NCBI RefSeq assembly: GCF_009830285.1
Contig: NZ_WUQX01000001.1
Coordinates: 1,612,501-1,676,500 of the forward strand
Direction: 5' to 3'
From: Sporofaciens musculi
Lineage (GTDB): Bacteria > Bacillota > Clostridia > Lachnospirales > Lachnospiraceae
Length of the DNA: 64,000 bases
A program made the position numbers and the translations under genes. Positions within the stretch are counted from its first letter, which is position 1, and every line of letters begins with the position of its first letter. This document shows, one piece after another, positions 16,578-26,000 of the stretch. The notes below the pieces were generated by a model. The model searched no databases and had not been told where the DNA came from. It was given only the letters and a program-made list of their open reading frames with translations.

Positions 16578-17225
16578 ATGGGACAACATTCAAAATACTC
16601 TTTTGAAATGAAATTAGATGCCGTTACAAAATATTTGGAGGGAAGCTGTTCAACAGAAAGTATCGCCCGAAGCCTGGGAACAAATGGAACACGTATCGTC
16701 GAGTGGGTGACCTTGTATCAGTCTTTAGGAATAGAGGGGTTAAAAACAACTCCAAAACTCCGTATCTATTCCGCCGAAACAAAACAAAATGCTGTTGCCG
16801 ATTACCTTTCCGGCAAAGGAACATTAAGGGAAATCCAGAAAAAGTATGGAATCCGCTCAGATAAGCAGCTTCGCAACTGGATTATGAAGTATAATGGTCA
16901 TGAGAAGTTAAAGACTTCTGGAACAGGAGGAACCAGCGTCATGACCAAAGGAAGAAAAACCTCATATGAGGAACGGGTGGAAATTGTAACATACTGCATA
17001 GAGCATGGAATGGATTATGCCCAGGCAGCAGAAAAATACCAGGTATCCTACCAACAGATTTACCAATGGACAAGGAAATACCAGTCAAACGGCGTAGAAG
17101 GGCTTATTGACAAAAGAGGGAAAAGAAAATCTGAAACAGAAATGTCGGAACTGGAGAAGCTGCGTGCGGAAAATAAGCTTCTTCAAGCGGAAAAGCGCAG
17201 AGCCCAGCTGGAGGTTGCTTTCTAA
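16578..17225 (+). CDS. IS3-family transposase OrfA
   Basis: A 215-residue DNA-binding subunit with two or three helix-turn-helix repeats (residues about 8-55, 65-105 and 120-170) and a leucine-zipper-like end (LEKLRAENKLLQAEKRRA). The start has AGGAGG 9 nt upstream. The frame stops at TAA right after EVAF. If one base is added there, the frame continues as LKKLDEIERRRF, the usual IS150-type OrfA ending, so a 1-nt deletion near 17222 is likely. That would disturb the normal frameshift into OrfB. Confidence 0.85.
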   Translation: MGQHSKYSFEMKLDAVTKYLEGSCSTESIARSLGTNGTRIVEWVTLYQSLGIEGLKTTPKLRIYSAETKQNAVADYLSGKGTLREIQKKYGIRSDKQLRNWIMKYNGHEKLKTSGTGGTSVMTKGRKTSYEERVEIVTYCIEHGMDYAQAAEKYQVSYQQIYQWTRKYQSNGVEGLIDKRGKRKSETEMSELEKLRAENKLLQAEKRRAQLEVAF

Positions 17226-18147
17226 AAAAACTCGACGAAATCGAAAGGAGGCGGTTCTAAGCCAGACACAAAATGAAACGGTTTATCTGGCGATACAGGA
17301 AATATATGACGAGCAGGGATGTTCAATATCAGAACTCTGCAGATTTGCGGGAATTTCGCGTTCTGCTTATTATAAATGGCTGAACCGAAAACCAAGTGAA
17401 AATGAGAAATTCAACCAGAAATTATGTGTCCTTATCAGAGATGCGTACGAGGAAAAAAGCGGGATTCTGGGTTACAGGCAGATGACGATTAAATTAAACC
17501 GTGAAAATGAATTTCAAGTCAACGCAAAGAGAATCTTGCGCCTTATGCGGATTTTACATCTGAAATCTGTGTGCCGGCGCAGGAGAAGAAACTATGTAAA
17601 ATCAACGCCAGAGGTTACTGCCGAAAACATCTTAAACCGGGAGTTCCATGCGGAACGTTTTGGGGAAAAATGGCTTACGGATGTAACGGAGATGAAATAT
17701 GGAGCCAGTGGGAAGGCATACCTGAGCGCCATTCTGGACTTGTCAGATAAAAGTATTGTTTCCTTTGTCATTGGACATTCCAATAATAATGCCCTTGTTT
17801 TTGAAACCTTTGACACTGCCCATGAAAACCATCCAGATGCAAGGCCTTTATTCCACAGTGACCGTGGATACCAATACACCTCAAAATACTTCCGTAAAAA
17901 GCTTAACAAAGCGGGAATGACACAAAGCATGTCAAGAGTATCCAGATGTATTGATAACGGACCAATGGAAGCGTTCTGGGGGATGCTGAAATCAGAAATG
18001 TATTACCTGAAGAAATTTCAAACATATGAGGAGCTAAAGGAGGCTGTATCAGATTACATAGATTATTATAATAATCATCGGTATCAGAAACGCTTAAACT
18101 GTATGACACCGATAGAATATAGAAACTATTTGAAAGATGCTGCATAA
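17107..18147 (+). CDS. IS3-family transposase OrfB (DDE catalytic subunit)
   Basis: The open frame overlaps the end of OrfA; the real OrfB part begins near 17230 (KEAVLSQTQNETVYL) and would normally be made as an OrfAB fusion by frameshifting. It has an HTH_21-type region (CRFAGISRSAYYKWL), then an rve integrase core with catalytic residues in WLTDVTEM, FHSDRGYQYTS and RCIDNGPMEAFWG (DDE). There is no ribosome-binding site at 17107, and the start shown is only the limit of the open frame. Confidence 0.85.
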   Translation: MTKEGKENLKQKCRNWRSCVRKISFFKRKSAEPSWRLLSKKTRRNRKEAVLSQTQNETVYLAIQEIYDEQGCSISELCRFAGISRSAYYKWLNRKPSENEKFNQKLCVLIRDAYEEKSGILGYRQMTIKLNRENEFQVNAKRILRLMRILHLKSVCRRRRRNYVKSTPEVTAENILNREFHAERFGEKWLTDVTEMKYGASGKAYLSAILDLSDKSIVSFVIGHSNNNALVFETFDTAHENHPDARPLFHSDRGYQYTSKYFRKKLNKAGMTQSMSRVSRCIDNGPMEAFWGMLKSEMYYLKKFQTYEELKEAVSDYIDYYNNHRYQKRLNCMTPIEYRNYLKDAA

Positions 18148-18152
18148 AAGCT

Positions 18153-18198
18153 CTGCCAGTCCTCTTTGCGACTGGCAGGTAAAAATTTTTATTTTTTT
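18153..18198 (+). terminator. Terminator at the right end of the IS
   Basis: CTGCCAGTC (18153-18161) pairs with GACTGGCAG (18170-18178) and a T/A-rich run ending in TTTTTTT follows. It ends transposase transcription. Confidence 0.8.
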
Positions 18199-18220
18199 AA
18201 CTGTCTACTTGACAGGGAGC

Positions 18221-18454
18221 GGTTCATAACAAATTCCTCACCGGCTTTGTTCTTTTTCGAGAAAAAGAAGGTTATCCCGTTCCGGGATAACCGTGGCAAG
18301 CAATGCCCCAGGATAGCCATTCGGCTCCTGGCGCTGCTTGTTGGGGATTCCCCAAGCCCCTTTTGAACACAGAATTTCATTCTGTGGCTGCGCGTTCCTG
18401 CGGAACGCTTTTCACCTGCCTGCGGCGGTGAGAAAATACGAAAAAACGGGCGCG
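18221..18454. repeat. Cluster of short palindromes downstream of the relaxase gene
   Basis: In 234 bp there are at least four inverted repeats: TCTTTTT/AAAAAGA (18251-18268), GGTTATCCCG/CGGGATAACC (18270-18292), an oriT-like repeat (18337-18359) and GCGTTCC/GGAACGC (18392-18408). There is no gene. The density of palindromes next to the relaxase suggests part of the transfer origin and/or a terminator. Confidence 0.55.
18337..18359. other. Candidate ICE oriT core (GGGCTTGGGG type)
   Basis: The minus strand reads GGGCTTGGGG, then AAT, then CCCCAACAAG. This core is shared with the region upstream of the IME mobC (53091-53116), where an oriT is expected. It lies about 95 bp beyond the relaxase stop codon. 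Confidence 0.5.
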
Positions 18455-19873
18455 TCAGCGGTCCTGCCCCTGTTCCTTTTCCCGGTCATTCTGGCGTTCC
18501 TCCCCGTATCCCATCAGCCGGTCCACGTTGGCTTTTGCGGCCAGCAGTTCCCGCATTTCCTCGCGGGATCGCCGGTACTCGGCATAGTCTTTTTTCTTTT
18601 CTTCCAACAATGTTGCGTACTCGGCCTGCAAGCTCTTGACGGTGGGCAGCTTCTTGATACCCAAATCGTCAAAAGCCTGTTTTGCCGCCTTGTGGAGCAA
18701 AATATCCGCTTCATGTTCCGCTAAAAATTTCTTGGAATATCCCGCCTTGCGGTAGGCCGCATAGACCTCGCGGGTTTTCACATAATTGATGATGTGGGTC
18801 CGCAGTGTGGCAATCTCCGCCATGCGGGTTTCCGCCGCCTTGATCTGTGCCGACAGCTCATTGTGGCGGGTGGTAGCAGCAGCCGCTTTTTCTTCCAAGA
18901 CTGCGTATTCCAGCAGGCCATGCTCGGTGAGGTAGTTCATTGTCTGCGCCATCTGTTTGAGATTAAATACCTTTGCCCAGCGCGCGTAGCCAGCGCCTTT
19001 GCCGGCCTGCAATTTCTCCTGAATATCCACCATCAGATTGACCTTCGGAGTGGGAGTTGAAACTGCGTCTTTTCTGCGGGGCGTATGCTGCTTTTCTCCG
19101 GCAAGGACCGCCCGTATTTCATCTTCGCTGTACCCTTGTCCCAGCTTTTCATCCATGCGGGCAACATTCTTCCAGCCGGGGGCTTTGAGCCGGATTGCCT
19201 GTCCCCGGCGCGACACTTCACAGCCCATTTCTGTAAGCAGTTTTAACAGCCCGTCAAAGTCTGCCGGTTTCTGTTCTAATGCCTGGTCAATCATCACGCG
19301 GAGCTGTTCCCGGTGGGAGGGCTTTGCCCGATCCCCCAGCCATTTGTTGTAGCTTTTTCCATGCGGTTTTGGGTCCTCTACAATGGAATAGCCGTTCTCA
19401 ACGCAGATAGTATCGTTGAGCCGCCGGACCGCGCGGGTACTGCCCCAAAAGTTTCGGAATTTCCGGTCACAGTTCAGATTGACCGCGTTCCAGATGATGT
19501 GGTTATGGATATGGGACTTGTCGATATGGGTGCAGACCACAAAGGCGTGATTGCCCTTGGTGAACCGCTTTGCAAACTCCACGCCCAGCCGGTTGGCTTC
19601 TTCCGGGGTAATCTCGCCGGGGACAAAGGACTGCCGGACATGGTAGGCCAGCACATCGTCCGCGCCCCGTACCCGCCCGGTGGTGGAAATGTACTCCCGT
19701 TTTGCCAGCAGAAACTCGGCGTCGGCTACCCGGCTGTCACACGCAAAGCCGGTGACGAGCCTGCCGTTATCTGTCTTTTGCGGGTTGGATACATAGTCGA
19801 TAATGTCACTGACCGCCTGACTTTCGGTGCGGCCTTTGCCAATGTGCAGCGGCATGATGCGTGTGGTTGCCAT
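18455..19873 (-). CDS. ICE relaxase (MobA/VirD2-like, MOBP type)
   Basis: A 472-residue relaxase that would nick the ICE oriT and lead the transferred strand. The N-terminal domain has a Tyr in DIIDYVSNP (Tyr27) and the metal-binding triad His121, His123, His125 (HIHNH), typical of MOBP enzymes. The C-terminal half is charged and helical and ends in coiled coil, probably for contacts with the channel. The start at 19873 has GGAGG about 9 nt upstream. MobC is encoded upstream at 21902-22246, separated by three small genes. The frame is intact, unlike several other transfer genes of this ICE. Confidence 0.93.
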   Translation of the reverse strand: MATTRIMPLHIGKGRTESQAVSDIIDYVSNPQKTDNGRLVTGFACDSRVADAEFLLAKREYISTTGRVRGADDVLAYHVRQSFVPGEITPEEANRLGVEFAKRFTKGNHAFVVCTHIDKSHIHNHIIWNAVNLNCDRKFRNFWGSTRAVRRLNDTICVENGYSIVEDPKPHGKSYNKWLGDRAKPSHREQLRVMIDQALEQKPADFDGLLKLLTEMGCEVSRRGQAIRLKAPGWKNVARMDEKLGQGYSEDEIRAVLAGEKQHTPRRKDAVSTPTPKVNLMVDIQEKLQAGKGAGYARWAKVFNLKQMAQTMNYLTEHGLLEYAVLEEKAAAATTRHNELSAQIKAAETRMAEIATLRTHIINYVKTREVYAAYRKAGYSKKFLAEHEADILLHKAAKQAFDDLGIKKLPTVKSLQAEYATLLEEKKKDYAEYRRSREEMRELLAAKANVDRLMGYGEERQNDREKEQGQDR

Positions 19874-19930
19874 GATGGAATCCTCCCTTCATAACAAAAC
19901 GGCCTGCATATGCAGACCGCCTGTTTCTTT

Positions 19931-20140
19931 TTATTCACCATTTTTATATCGGATGACCGGAATCTGTCTGACCTTTTTTCCAATGGTCCGGCGTTCTAAC
20001 GCAAAAATCATATCGCTGGTGCGCTCAAAAAATCCGATGTCCTTTTTCCAGCTCATCCCGCATTTACAATGCTGTAAGCCGATAAACTGCTGTTTCATTT
20101 TTCTGCCGCAGACGGGGCAGACTTTATTACTGGTTCCCAT
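19931..20140 (-). CDS. Zinc-ribbon small protein
   Basis: A 69-residue protein with a Cys4-type zinc ribbon: CPVCGRK (CxxC), then HCKCG (CxC). The rest is basic (RRTIGKKVRQIPVIRYKNGE). It may bind nucleic acid, but no specific role is known. It follows the DUF1016 nuclease gene by 2 nt and precedes the relaxase by about 60 nt, so the three are probably co-transcribed. The start ATG at 20140 overlaps the end of the nuclease gene region closely, which suggests translational coupling. Confidence 0.75.
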   Translation of the reverse strand: MGTSNKVCPVCGRKMKQQFIGLQHCKCGMSWKKDIGFFERTSDMIFALERRTIGKKVRQIPVIRYKNGE

Positions 20141-20142
20141 AT

Positions 20143-21162
20143 TTATTCTTCCATCTTATAAAAGCTGTCCAAGTTCAGCTCCCGTTTCAGTTCTTCTTCG
20201 GATGGCAGATAAGTAAAATACTTCGACGCGAATATCTGGCGGTTATCTTCCGGCAGCGTGTATTTTACAATGGAATCTCCTTTGTCCGCGCAAAGGACAA
20301 TGCCAATCGGCGGCGTATCACCGTCATTCATCATCTCACGAGTGTAATAATTCACATACATCTGCATCTGGCCCAAATCCTGATGGGTCAGCTTGCCCAT
20401 TTTCAAATCTATGAGGACAAAGCATTTCAGAATATAATTATAAAAAACCAGGTCGATGAAAAAGTCCTGCCCATCCAGTGTAAACCGTTTTTGGCGCGCC
20501 ACAAATGAAAAGCCGCGTCCAAGCTCTAAAAGGAAGTGCTGAAGATGGTCGATCAGGGCTTGCTCCAGTTCGCCCTCATACACATGAGTGTCCGGCTGGA
20601 TCTGCAAAAATTCCATTACATAAGGGTCCTTGATTATTTTTTCATATTCCGGTTTTGGCTCGGTAGTCTGGATTTCTTTTGCCACAAGCGATTTATCCTG
20701 ACTTGCTAAAATGCGCTGGTAGTACATGGTGTTAATCTGCCGTTCCAGCTGCCGGACACTCCACGCAGATTTTGCACATTCTTCTGCATAAAAAGTCCTT
20801 GCCTGTTCATCCTGGACACGCATTAAAAGCCGATAATGGGACCAGCTCAATTCGGCACACAGTGTGTGCCGAATCGGAAACAAGCAATAAAACTGGCGCA
20901 TTGCCCGAAGATTACGGACGGTAAAACCCTTTCCAAACTCAACAGTCAGCTGTTCAGATAAATAATCCAGAAGTTTTTTTCCATACTCGGCCCGGTCATT
21001 TTCTCCACACGCTTTATAGATTTGTTCTCCTATTTCCCAGTAGGTGATTACCATTGTGGAATTTACCGCCGCGCTTAAACGGTGTTGCGCGGAAACAATC
21101 GAATTGCGGATAGAATGATAGGTCTGTTCCGCATTTTGATTGATTTGCAAATCGTGATTCAA
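20143..21162 (-). CDS. DUF1016/YhcG-type PD-(D/E)XK nuclease
   Basis: About 339 residues. The N-terminal DUF1016 helical domain (IRNSIVSAQHRLSAAVN, YWEIGEQIY, FGKGFTVRNLRAMRQFY, LSWSHYRLLMRV) is followed by a PD-(D/E)XK nuclease-like domain with FFIDLVFYN and CFVLIDLKMGKL (the D...DLK pattern). The family includes nucleases carried on mobile elements and defence islands; its role here is unknown. I take the TTG at 21162 as start because AAGGAGGGAG lies just upstream; the ATG at 21189 has no such site. It is an accessory gene between the hypothetical gene at 21438 and the relaxase. Confidence 0.85.
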   Translation of the reverse strand: MNHDLQINQNAEQTYHSIRNSIVSAQHRLSAAVNSTMVITYWEIGEQIYKACGENDRAEYGKKLLDYLSEQLTVEFGKGFTVRNLRAMRQFYCLFPIRHTLCAELSWSHYRLLMRVQDEQARTFYAEECAKSAWSVRQLERQINTMYYQRILASQDKSLVAKEIQTTEPKPEYEKIIKDPYVMEFLQIQPDTHVYEGELEQALIDHLQHFLLELGRGFSFVARQKRFTLDGQDFFIDLVFYNYILKCFVLIDLKMGKLTHQDLGQMQMYVNYYTREMMNDGDTPPIGIVLCADKGDSIVKYTLPEDNRQIFASKYFTYLPSEEELKRELNLDSFYKMEE

Positions 21163-21351
21163 TTTTGCTCCCTCCTTGCCTATGGACATTATACCACGCA
21201 ATCACAAAAAAACAAATGCCCCAAAAATCTTGCTGTCTTTTTCATAAAAGCTGCGCTTTCTCTCATCAGAGATTGTAAAAAACTTGAAATAATGTGACCA
21301 CGCCAATTTAACAGACGGTGTCTGGCATTTTCCATACATCCACTCCTCTAT

Positions 21352-21377
21352 GAAAAGACCCGCCCGTTTGCGGGGAC
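21352..21377 (-). terminator. Possible terminator after 21438-21752
   Basis: On the minus strand a short GC stem (CCCG/CGGG, extendable to CCCGC/GCGGG) is followed by TCTTTTC. The 275-bp gap around it (21163-21437) has no supported gene, only a 45-codon frame starting near 21339. Confidence 0.4.
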
Positions 21378-21437
21378 TGTCTGCGCTTTGGCCTTTATCA
21401 GTATATCCTATTTTATGCCGAAAGTAAATCGCCAAAG

Positions 21438-21752
21438 CTATCTGGCGTTTCCTTTTTCCCACCTCTCCAAACGGGATTGGCACAGTGCGGCAATTTCGTT
21501 TTTATCTTCCTCCGTCACATTCCTGCGTCCCTTTGTCCGCTGGATTTCCAGATAGCTTTCATAATCGGAAAGCAGAAGGTCAAAAAGCTCCTTTGGGGTA
21601 CGGCAGACCATGCCGCTGCAATAGCCGGGTAATTCCCCTGTCCCATGAAACTCCACCCGGATATACCCATACCGGCTTTTGCAGACTTCCATTTCTGTAT
21701 CCAATGCCAGATAGTCCCCAAAAATGTCTATCACCTGTTCAAATGACGTCAT
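21438..21752 (-). CDS. Hypothetical ICE protein
   Basis: A 104-residue acidic, soluble protein (MTSFEQVIDIFGDYLALD, then EFHGTGELPGYCSGM, then ELFDLLLSDYESYLEI, then a charged C-terminal helix). I do not recognise a domain. AAAGGAG lies about 10 nt before the ATG. It is placed between mobC and the DUF1016 gene on the backbone strand, and a strong terminator upstream (21831-21881) gives it its own transcription unit with the genes that follow. Confidence 0.65.
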   Translation of the reverse strand: MTSFEQVIDIFGDYLALDTEMEVCKSRYGYIRVEFHGTGELPGYCSGMVCRTPKELFDLLLSDYESYLEIQRTKGRRNVTEEDKNEIAALCQSRLERWEKGNAR

Positions 21753-21830
21753 AGCAGTCCACTCCTTTCGTAAAACCCTGTTCTGCCGCTATTATCCATG
21801 ATTCCGGCGCATCCGGCAAGTTTACCGTCA

Positions 21831-21881
21831 AAAAGAAAAAGCGGAGGAAGGCGCGGCGAAGAACGCCGTTCCTCCCTCCGC
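21831..21881 (-). terminator. Strong terminator after mobC
   Basis: GCGGAGG (21841-21847) pairs with CCTCCGC (21875-21881), with GGCG/CGCC pairs inside. On the minus strand TTTTTCTTTT follows. It ends the long ICE transfer operon about 20 nt past the mobC stop. Confidence 0.88.
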
Positions 21882-21901
21882 AGATGGGGTAAACTCTCCG
21901 G

Positions 21902-22246
21902 TCAGGAGAGCTTGGAAAGCTGGGCCAGTATCTTCTGCACACCGTCCCAAAGCTGTTCCTGCCGCTGGGATATATCCTCCAAATCAGCGTCATAAACCCG
22001 CCCGGTTTCATGCACTTTACGGGTCAGCTGGTTTAAGTTGTTGCTGGAATAGCGCATCAGGGACACCAGCTCCTTCAGCTCCGGCAAATCCAGCTTTACC
22101 ACATAACCGTCCAACGCCATTTTCCGTAGATAGGCTTCCCGGTTGACTGTCCCAAGCTGGGACATTTTCTGCTCAATCAGAGCCAGCTCCTCCGGGGAAA
22201 CCCGGAAATTCACCTGTACTTCCCGTTTCCGCTTTGCCGCGCTCAT
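21902..22246 (-). CDS. mobC: MobC-type relaxosome protein of the ICE
   Basis: A 114-residue protein with an N-terminal ribbon-helix-helix (VQVNFRVSPEELALIEQKMS, LGTVNREAYLRKMAL) and the C-terminal helix pair LMRYSSNNLNQLTRKVHETG typical of MobC proteins. It would bind oriT and help the relaxase at 18455-19873. Its ATG overlaps the DUF3849 stop by 4 nt, so it is the last gene of the operon. The relaxase is encoded further downstream in a separate unit. Confidence 0.88.
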   Translation of the reverse strand: MSAAKRKREVQVNFRVSPEELALIEQKMSQLGTVNREAYLRKMALDGYVVKLDLPELKELVSLMRYSSNNLNQLTRKVHETGRVYDADLEDISQRQEQLWDGVQKILAQLSKLS

Positions 22247-23049
22247 CGTTCCGGTTCCCGTTTCTTAGGGGTGACGGGTCTGCGTTCCGGCGGCTCCTGT
22301 TTGAGTTTTTCCAGGACGGAGCCTTTCTCCGGGGGTTGAAGGACTTTCCGCGCCTGCTTCACAAACAGATCGGTCAGACCGGGATTGACCTTATCCACCA
22401 CCAGGGCATAACTGTGGCGGGGATCGCCGCCATCCTCCGGCATGGGGATTGTTTTCGCCCAGGCTTTGTTGTCGCGGGAGATACGCCCGTCATGCTCCTT
22501 TTTCAGCACCGTATTGGCAAGGATGACCTGCACACGCTCCGGCCCGAACTGTTCCAGCACCTCTTTGACAGCGGCCTCGGTATTCAGGCGGTTATCCCCA
22601 TAGTGGGCGCTGATGGCCTGTTCAATGGCTTCTTTGCAGGCAAGACTGGCTTGCAGGGAGGCGCGGTACTGTGCCATCTCCCCATGCTCGGACGCATAGG
22701 CGGCGGAGTGGGGATAGAGCGGGGCGGCCCTCTGTTCTTCTTTGACCCTGTGCATCTCATTGGCCCGTTCCTCAATGCTTTCCCGTATCACATCCATATA
22801 GCCGGTTTCCAGCTTTTCAAAATGGCGGTACACATCAGCCAGCGGCGAAGGGGAATCCAGCAGCGCCTGGGCCTGGGCGTCTGTCAGCTCCAATACCTCC
22901 ATCGCCATCACGATGTCCTCCCGGATGGTGTACTCGTAAGCATGGTTTAAGACTTCCTCCGGGGACTGGCTTTTCAGCCAATCACGGAAGGTATCCTGTT
23001 CAGCGGCCATCTTCTCATAAAGGGCCGTATTCTTTTCATTGCTGTTCAT
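22243..23049 (-). CDS. DUF3849 domain protein
   Basis: 268 residues. The N-terminal half is helical (about 1-105: RDWLKSQSPEEVLNHAYEY, LELTDAQAQALLDSP). The C-terminal half matches DUF3849 (about 108-235): LYPHSAAYASEHGEMAQYRA, ACKEAIEQAISAHYGDNRLN, VLEQFGPERVQVILANTVLKK. A Pro/Lys/Arg-rich tail follows. DUF3849 proteins belong to the conserved core of Tn1549-like elements; the function is unknown. It starts 1 nt after the giant helicase stop and overlaps mobC by 4 nt, so translation is coupled. Confidence 0.85.
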   Translation of the reverse strand: MNSNEKNTALYEKMAAEQDTFRDWLKSQSPEEVLNHAYEYTIREDIVMAMEVLELTDAQAQALLDSPSPLADVYRHFEKLETGYMDVIRESIEERANEMHRVKEEQRAAPLYPHSAAYASEHGEMAQYRASLQASLACKEAIEQAISAHYGDNRLNTEAAVKEVLEQFGPERVQVILANTVLKKEHDGRISRDNKAWAKTIPMPEDGGDPRHSYALVVDKVNPGLTDLFVKQARKVLQPPEKGSVLEKLKQEPPERRPVTPKKREPER

Positions 23050-23050
23050 A

Positions 23051-26000
23051 TTATCTTGCCTCCTGTTCCTGTTGTCTGGGTTTCTTTTCCATGCTGCGGG
23101 GCGGGAGCGGACGTTTCAGCCCTTCCAGCACCGAGGGCCTTTCGCGTTTGGCAATCGCCGCTTCTGGACGGGACTGCCCCTTGCTGTCCATGTTCAGCTC
23201 CATATCCAGCTCTACCAGACGGGCGTTCTTGACCCGCAATTCCTCCTCATAGGGGAAGGCTTTGCCCACTTCCTCCTTTGCGGCGGCCTGCTGCTGGTAA
23301 AGGTTATCCAGCTGGACTTTGACGCTTTCCAACCGCTGGGGCATCTGGGAAAGGGCGTTGTCAATACGGGTCAGGTTGCCGCGCGGGTCCGCGCCCAGGG
23401 CGGTACGGTGGGTCATGCGGCCTTTCAGTTGGAGCATATATTCCTTCTGAAAAGCGTCAAAAGTTACAAGCATAGCAAATCCCCGGTAGCTGCCGACCTG
23501 CACCGGCTCGGAGCCTTTAACCTCCTTGCAGGCGTCCAAAAGGGCGGCTCCGGCGTTCTCTTTGTCGGTGAGCGTATCGCCCCGGATTTCCATGCCGGTA
23601 AATCCGTCTGTTGGGTGTGGGTGTGCCGCCAGGGTTTCCATATCTGTTTCCAGGCCCTGGATAAAGCCCTTGTGTTTCTCGATCTCCTCCGGGAAATGTT
23701 TTAACAGCTGATCTTCCAGCCGGTACTGCTTGCTCTGGTGGTCGGCCTTCATCAGCTTTAAGCGGGATACTTCCACATCCAGGTCCATACGCTCCTTGAT
23801 ACGGGGGTCCCCGGCGCACAGGGCCTTGATCTCCGCAAAGGACAGGGCGGTTTCGTCCACATCGTCACAGCTGCGGACCGGGGATTTTGAAGTCATAATC
23901 TGCGAGATGAATTTCTGCTTGTTCTCCACTGTCTGCCAAAGGTATGCGTCGAAAGTCCCCTCCGTCACATAGCGGTAAACATGGACCAGCGGGTTTTGGT
24001 TGCCCTGGCGCTCGATACGCCCTTTTCGCTGGGCCAGATCTCCGGGCCTCCAGGGGCAGTCCAGATCGTGAAGGGCCACCAGCAAATCCTGTACGTTGGT
24101 TCCGGCCCCCATCTTCTGGGTAGAGCCTAACAGGACGCGCACCTGGCCGGAGCGGACTTTGGAAAACAGCTCCTTTTTGCGGACTTCGGTATTTGCTTCA
24201 TGGATAAAAGCAATCTGGCTGGCGGGCATACCCTGTGCGATGAGTTTCTGCCGGATGTCCTCATAGACCGTAAAGGCCAGCGGTTTCTCCGGCTCTGGAA
24301 CCGCTTGTTCCAAAGCATGAAGTATCGGGTTATCCAGCGTTTTAGCCACCTTTTTGGAGCCAGCCGCCTGGGGTGTGGAAATATCGCAAAACACCAGCTG
24401 GGTCAGCTTTTCCGGCTGTCCGTCCCGCCAGATTTGCAGGATATTGTCCACGCACTGGTTGACTTTTGTACCGGGTTCGTCCGGCAGCATGGGGTTGATG
24501 ATGCGCTGGTCCAGCCCCAGCTTTCGGCCATCCGAGGTGATTTTCAGCATATTGTCGGTTGATGGGTCAACAGTCCCCGAATGGACTTTGGCGGCGCGCT
24601 CGGAGAGGGCCTTCACCATATCCTGCTGGTGTTCGGTGGGCTTTGCCACGATGTTGTGGTATTCCACCTCCGGGGTGGGCAGGTCCAGCTGGTCGGCGGT
24701 CTTGATGTCCGCAACCTCTTTGAACAGGTTCATCAGTTCCGGCAGGTTAAAGAATTTGGAAAATCTTGTCCGCGCCCGGTAGCCCGTCCCCTCCGGGGCC
24801 AGTTCCAGGGCTGTCACCGTTTCCCCGAACCGGCTGGCCCAGCAGTCGAAATGGGTCATGTTCAATTCCTGGAGCCGCTCATACTGGAGGTAGCGTTGGA
24901 TGGTATAAAGTTCGGTCATACTGTTGCTGACCGGCGTTCCGGTGGCGAACACAACGCCCCGGCTGCCGGTGATCTCGTCCATGTAGCGGCATTTGGCAAA
25001 CATATCGGAGGATTTCTGCGCGTCTGTGGTAGAAAGTCCCGCCACATTCCGCATTTTGGTGTATAAAAAGAGGTTCTTATAATTGTGGCTCTCGTCCACA
25101 AACAGCCGGTCCACGCCCAGCTGCTCAAAGGTAATCACATCGTCCTTGCGGCCCTCGGCCTGCAATTTTTCCAGCCTTGCCTCCAACGATTTTTTGGTGC
25201 GTTCCAGCTGCTTGACGGTAAAGCGTTCCCCGCCGCTGGCCTCCACCTCGGCAATCCCGTCGGTGATCTCGTTGATCTGCTCCCGCAGCAGGCGCTCCTG
25301 CCGTTCCCGGCTGATGGGAATACGCTCAAACTGGGAGTGTCCGATAATCACCGCGTCATAGTCCCCGGTGGCGATTCTGGCGCAGAATTTCTTGCGGTTG
25401 TGGCTTTCAAAATCCTTTTTGGTGGTGACAAGGATATTCGCGGAAGGGTAGAGCCGTAAAAACTCAGAGGCCCACTGCTCGGTCAGGTGGTTCGGCACCA
25501 CAAAGAGGGATTTCTGGCACAGGCCCAGCCGCTTGGATTCCATCGCGGCGGCTACCATTTCAAAGGTCTTGCCCGCGCCCACCTCATGGGCCAGCAGGGT
25601 GTTCCCGCCGTACAGCACATGGGCGATGGCGTTTTTCTGGTGTTCCCGTAACGTAATTTCCGGGTTCATGCCCGCAAACCGGATATGCTGCCCGTCATAC
25701 TCGCGGGGGCGGATGCTGTTCATTTCCTCGTTGTACTGGCGCACCAGCGTCTGCCGCCGCTGTGGGTCCTTCCAAATCCAGTCCCGGAAGGCTTCCCGGA
25801 TCGCCATCTGCTTCTGGGCGGCAAGGGTGGTTTCTTTGGCGTTGAGTACCCGGCGCTCCCGCCCCTCGGCGTCCTCAACGGTGTCATAGATGCGGACATC
25901 CCGCAGGTTTAAGCTGTCCTCCAGAATCTTGTAGGCGTTGGCCCGGTCGGTTCCGTAGGTGGTGTTGGCGGCTACATCGCCGTACCCAACGGCGTTTTTG

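Larger units (their letters stand above)
16516..18220 (+). mobile_element. IS3-family insertion sequence (IS150-like group)
   Basis: About 1.7 kb. The ends share an imperfect inverted repeat: left GCTCCC...GTAGACAG, right (reverse complement) GCTCCC...GTAGACAG, both followed by A/T-rich DNA. It encodes a two-HTH OrfA and a DDE OrfB, and ends with a hairpin terminator inside the right end. I see no clear target duplication, so the outer boundaries are uncertain by a few bases. Confidence 0.75.

Noticed and set aside
16516-18220. Target-site duplication for the first IS3 element
   Set aside because: No 3-5 bp direct repeat could be found at the apparent ends, so none is claimed.
21202-21483. 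Minus-strand frame with a 45-residue peptide starting near 21339
   Set aside because: Weak start context, follows a terminator-like hairpin and has no known relatives by inspection; kept as non-coding.
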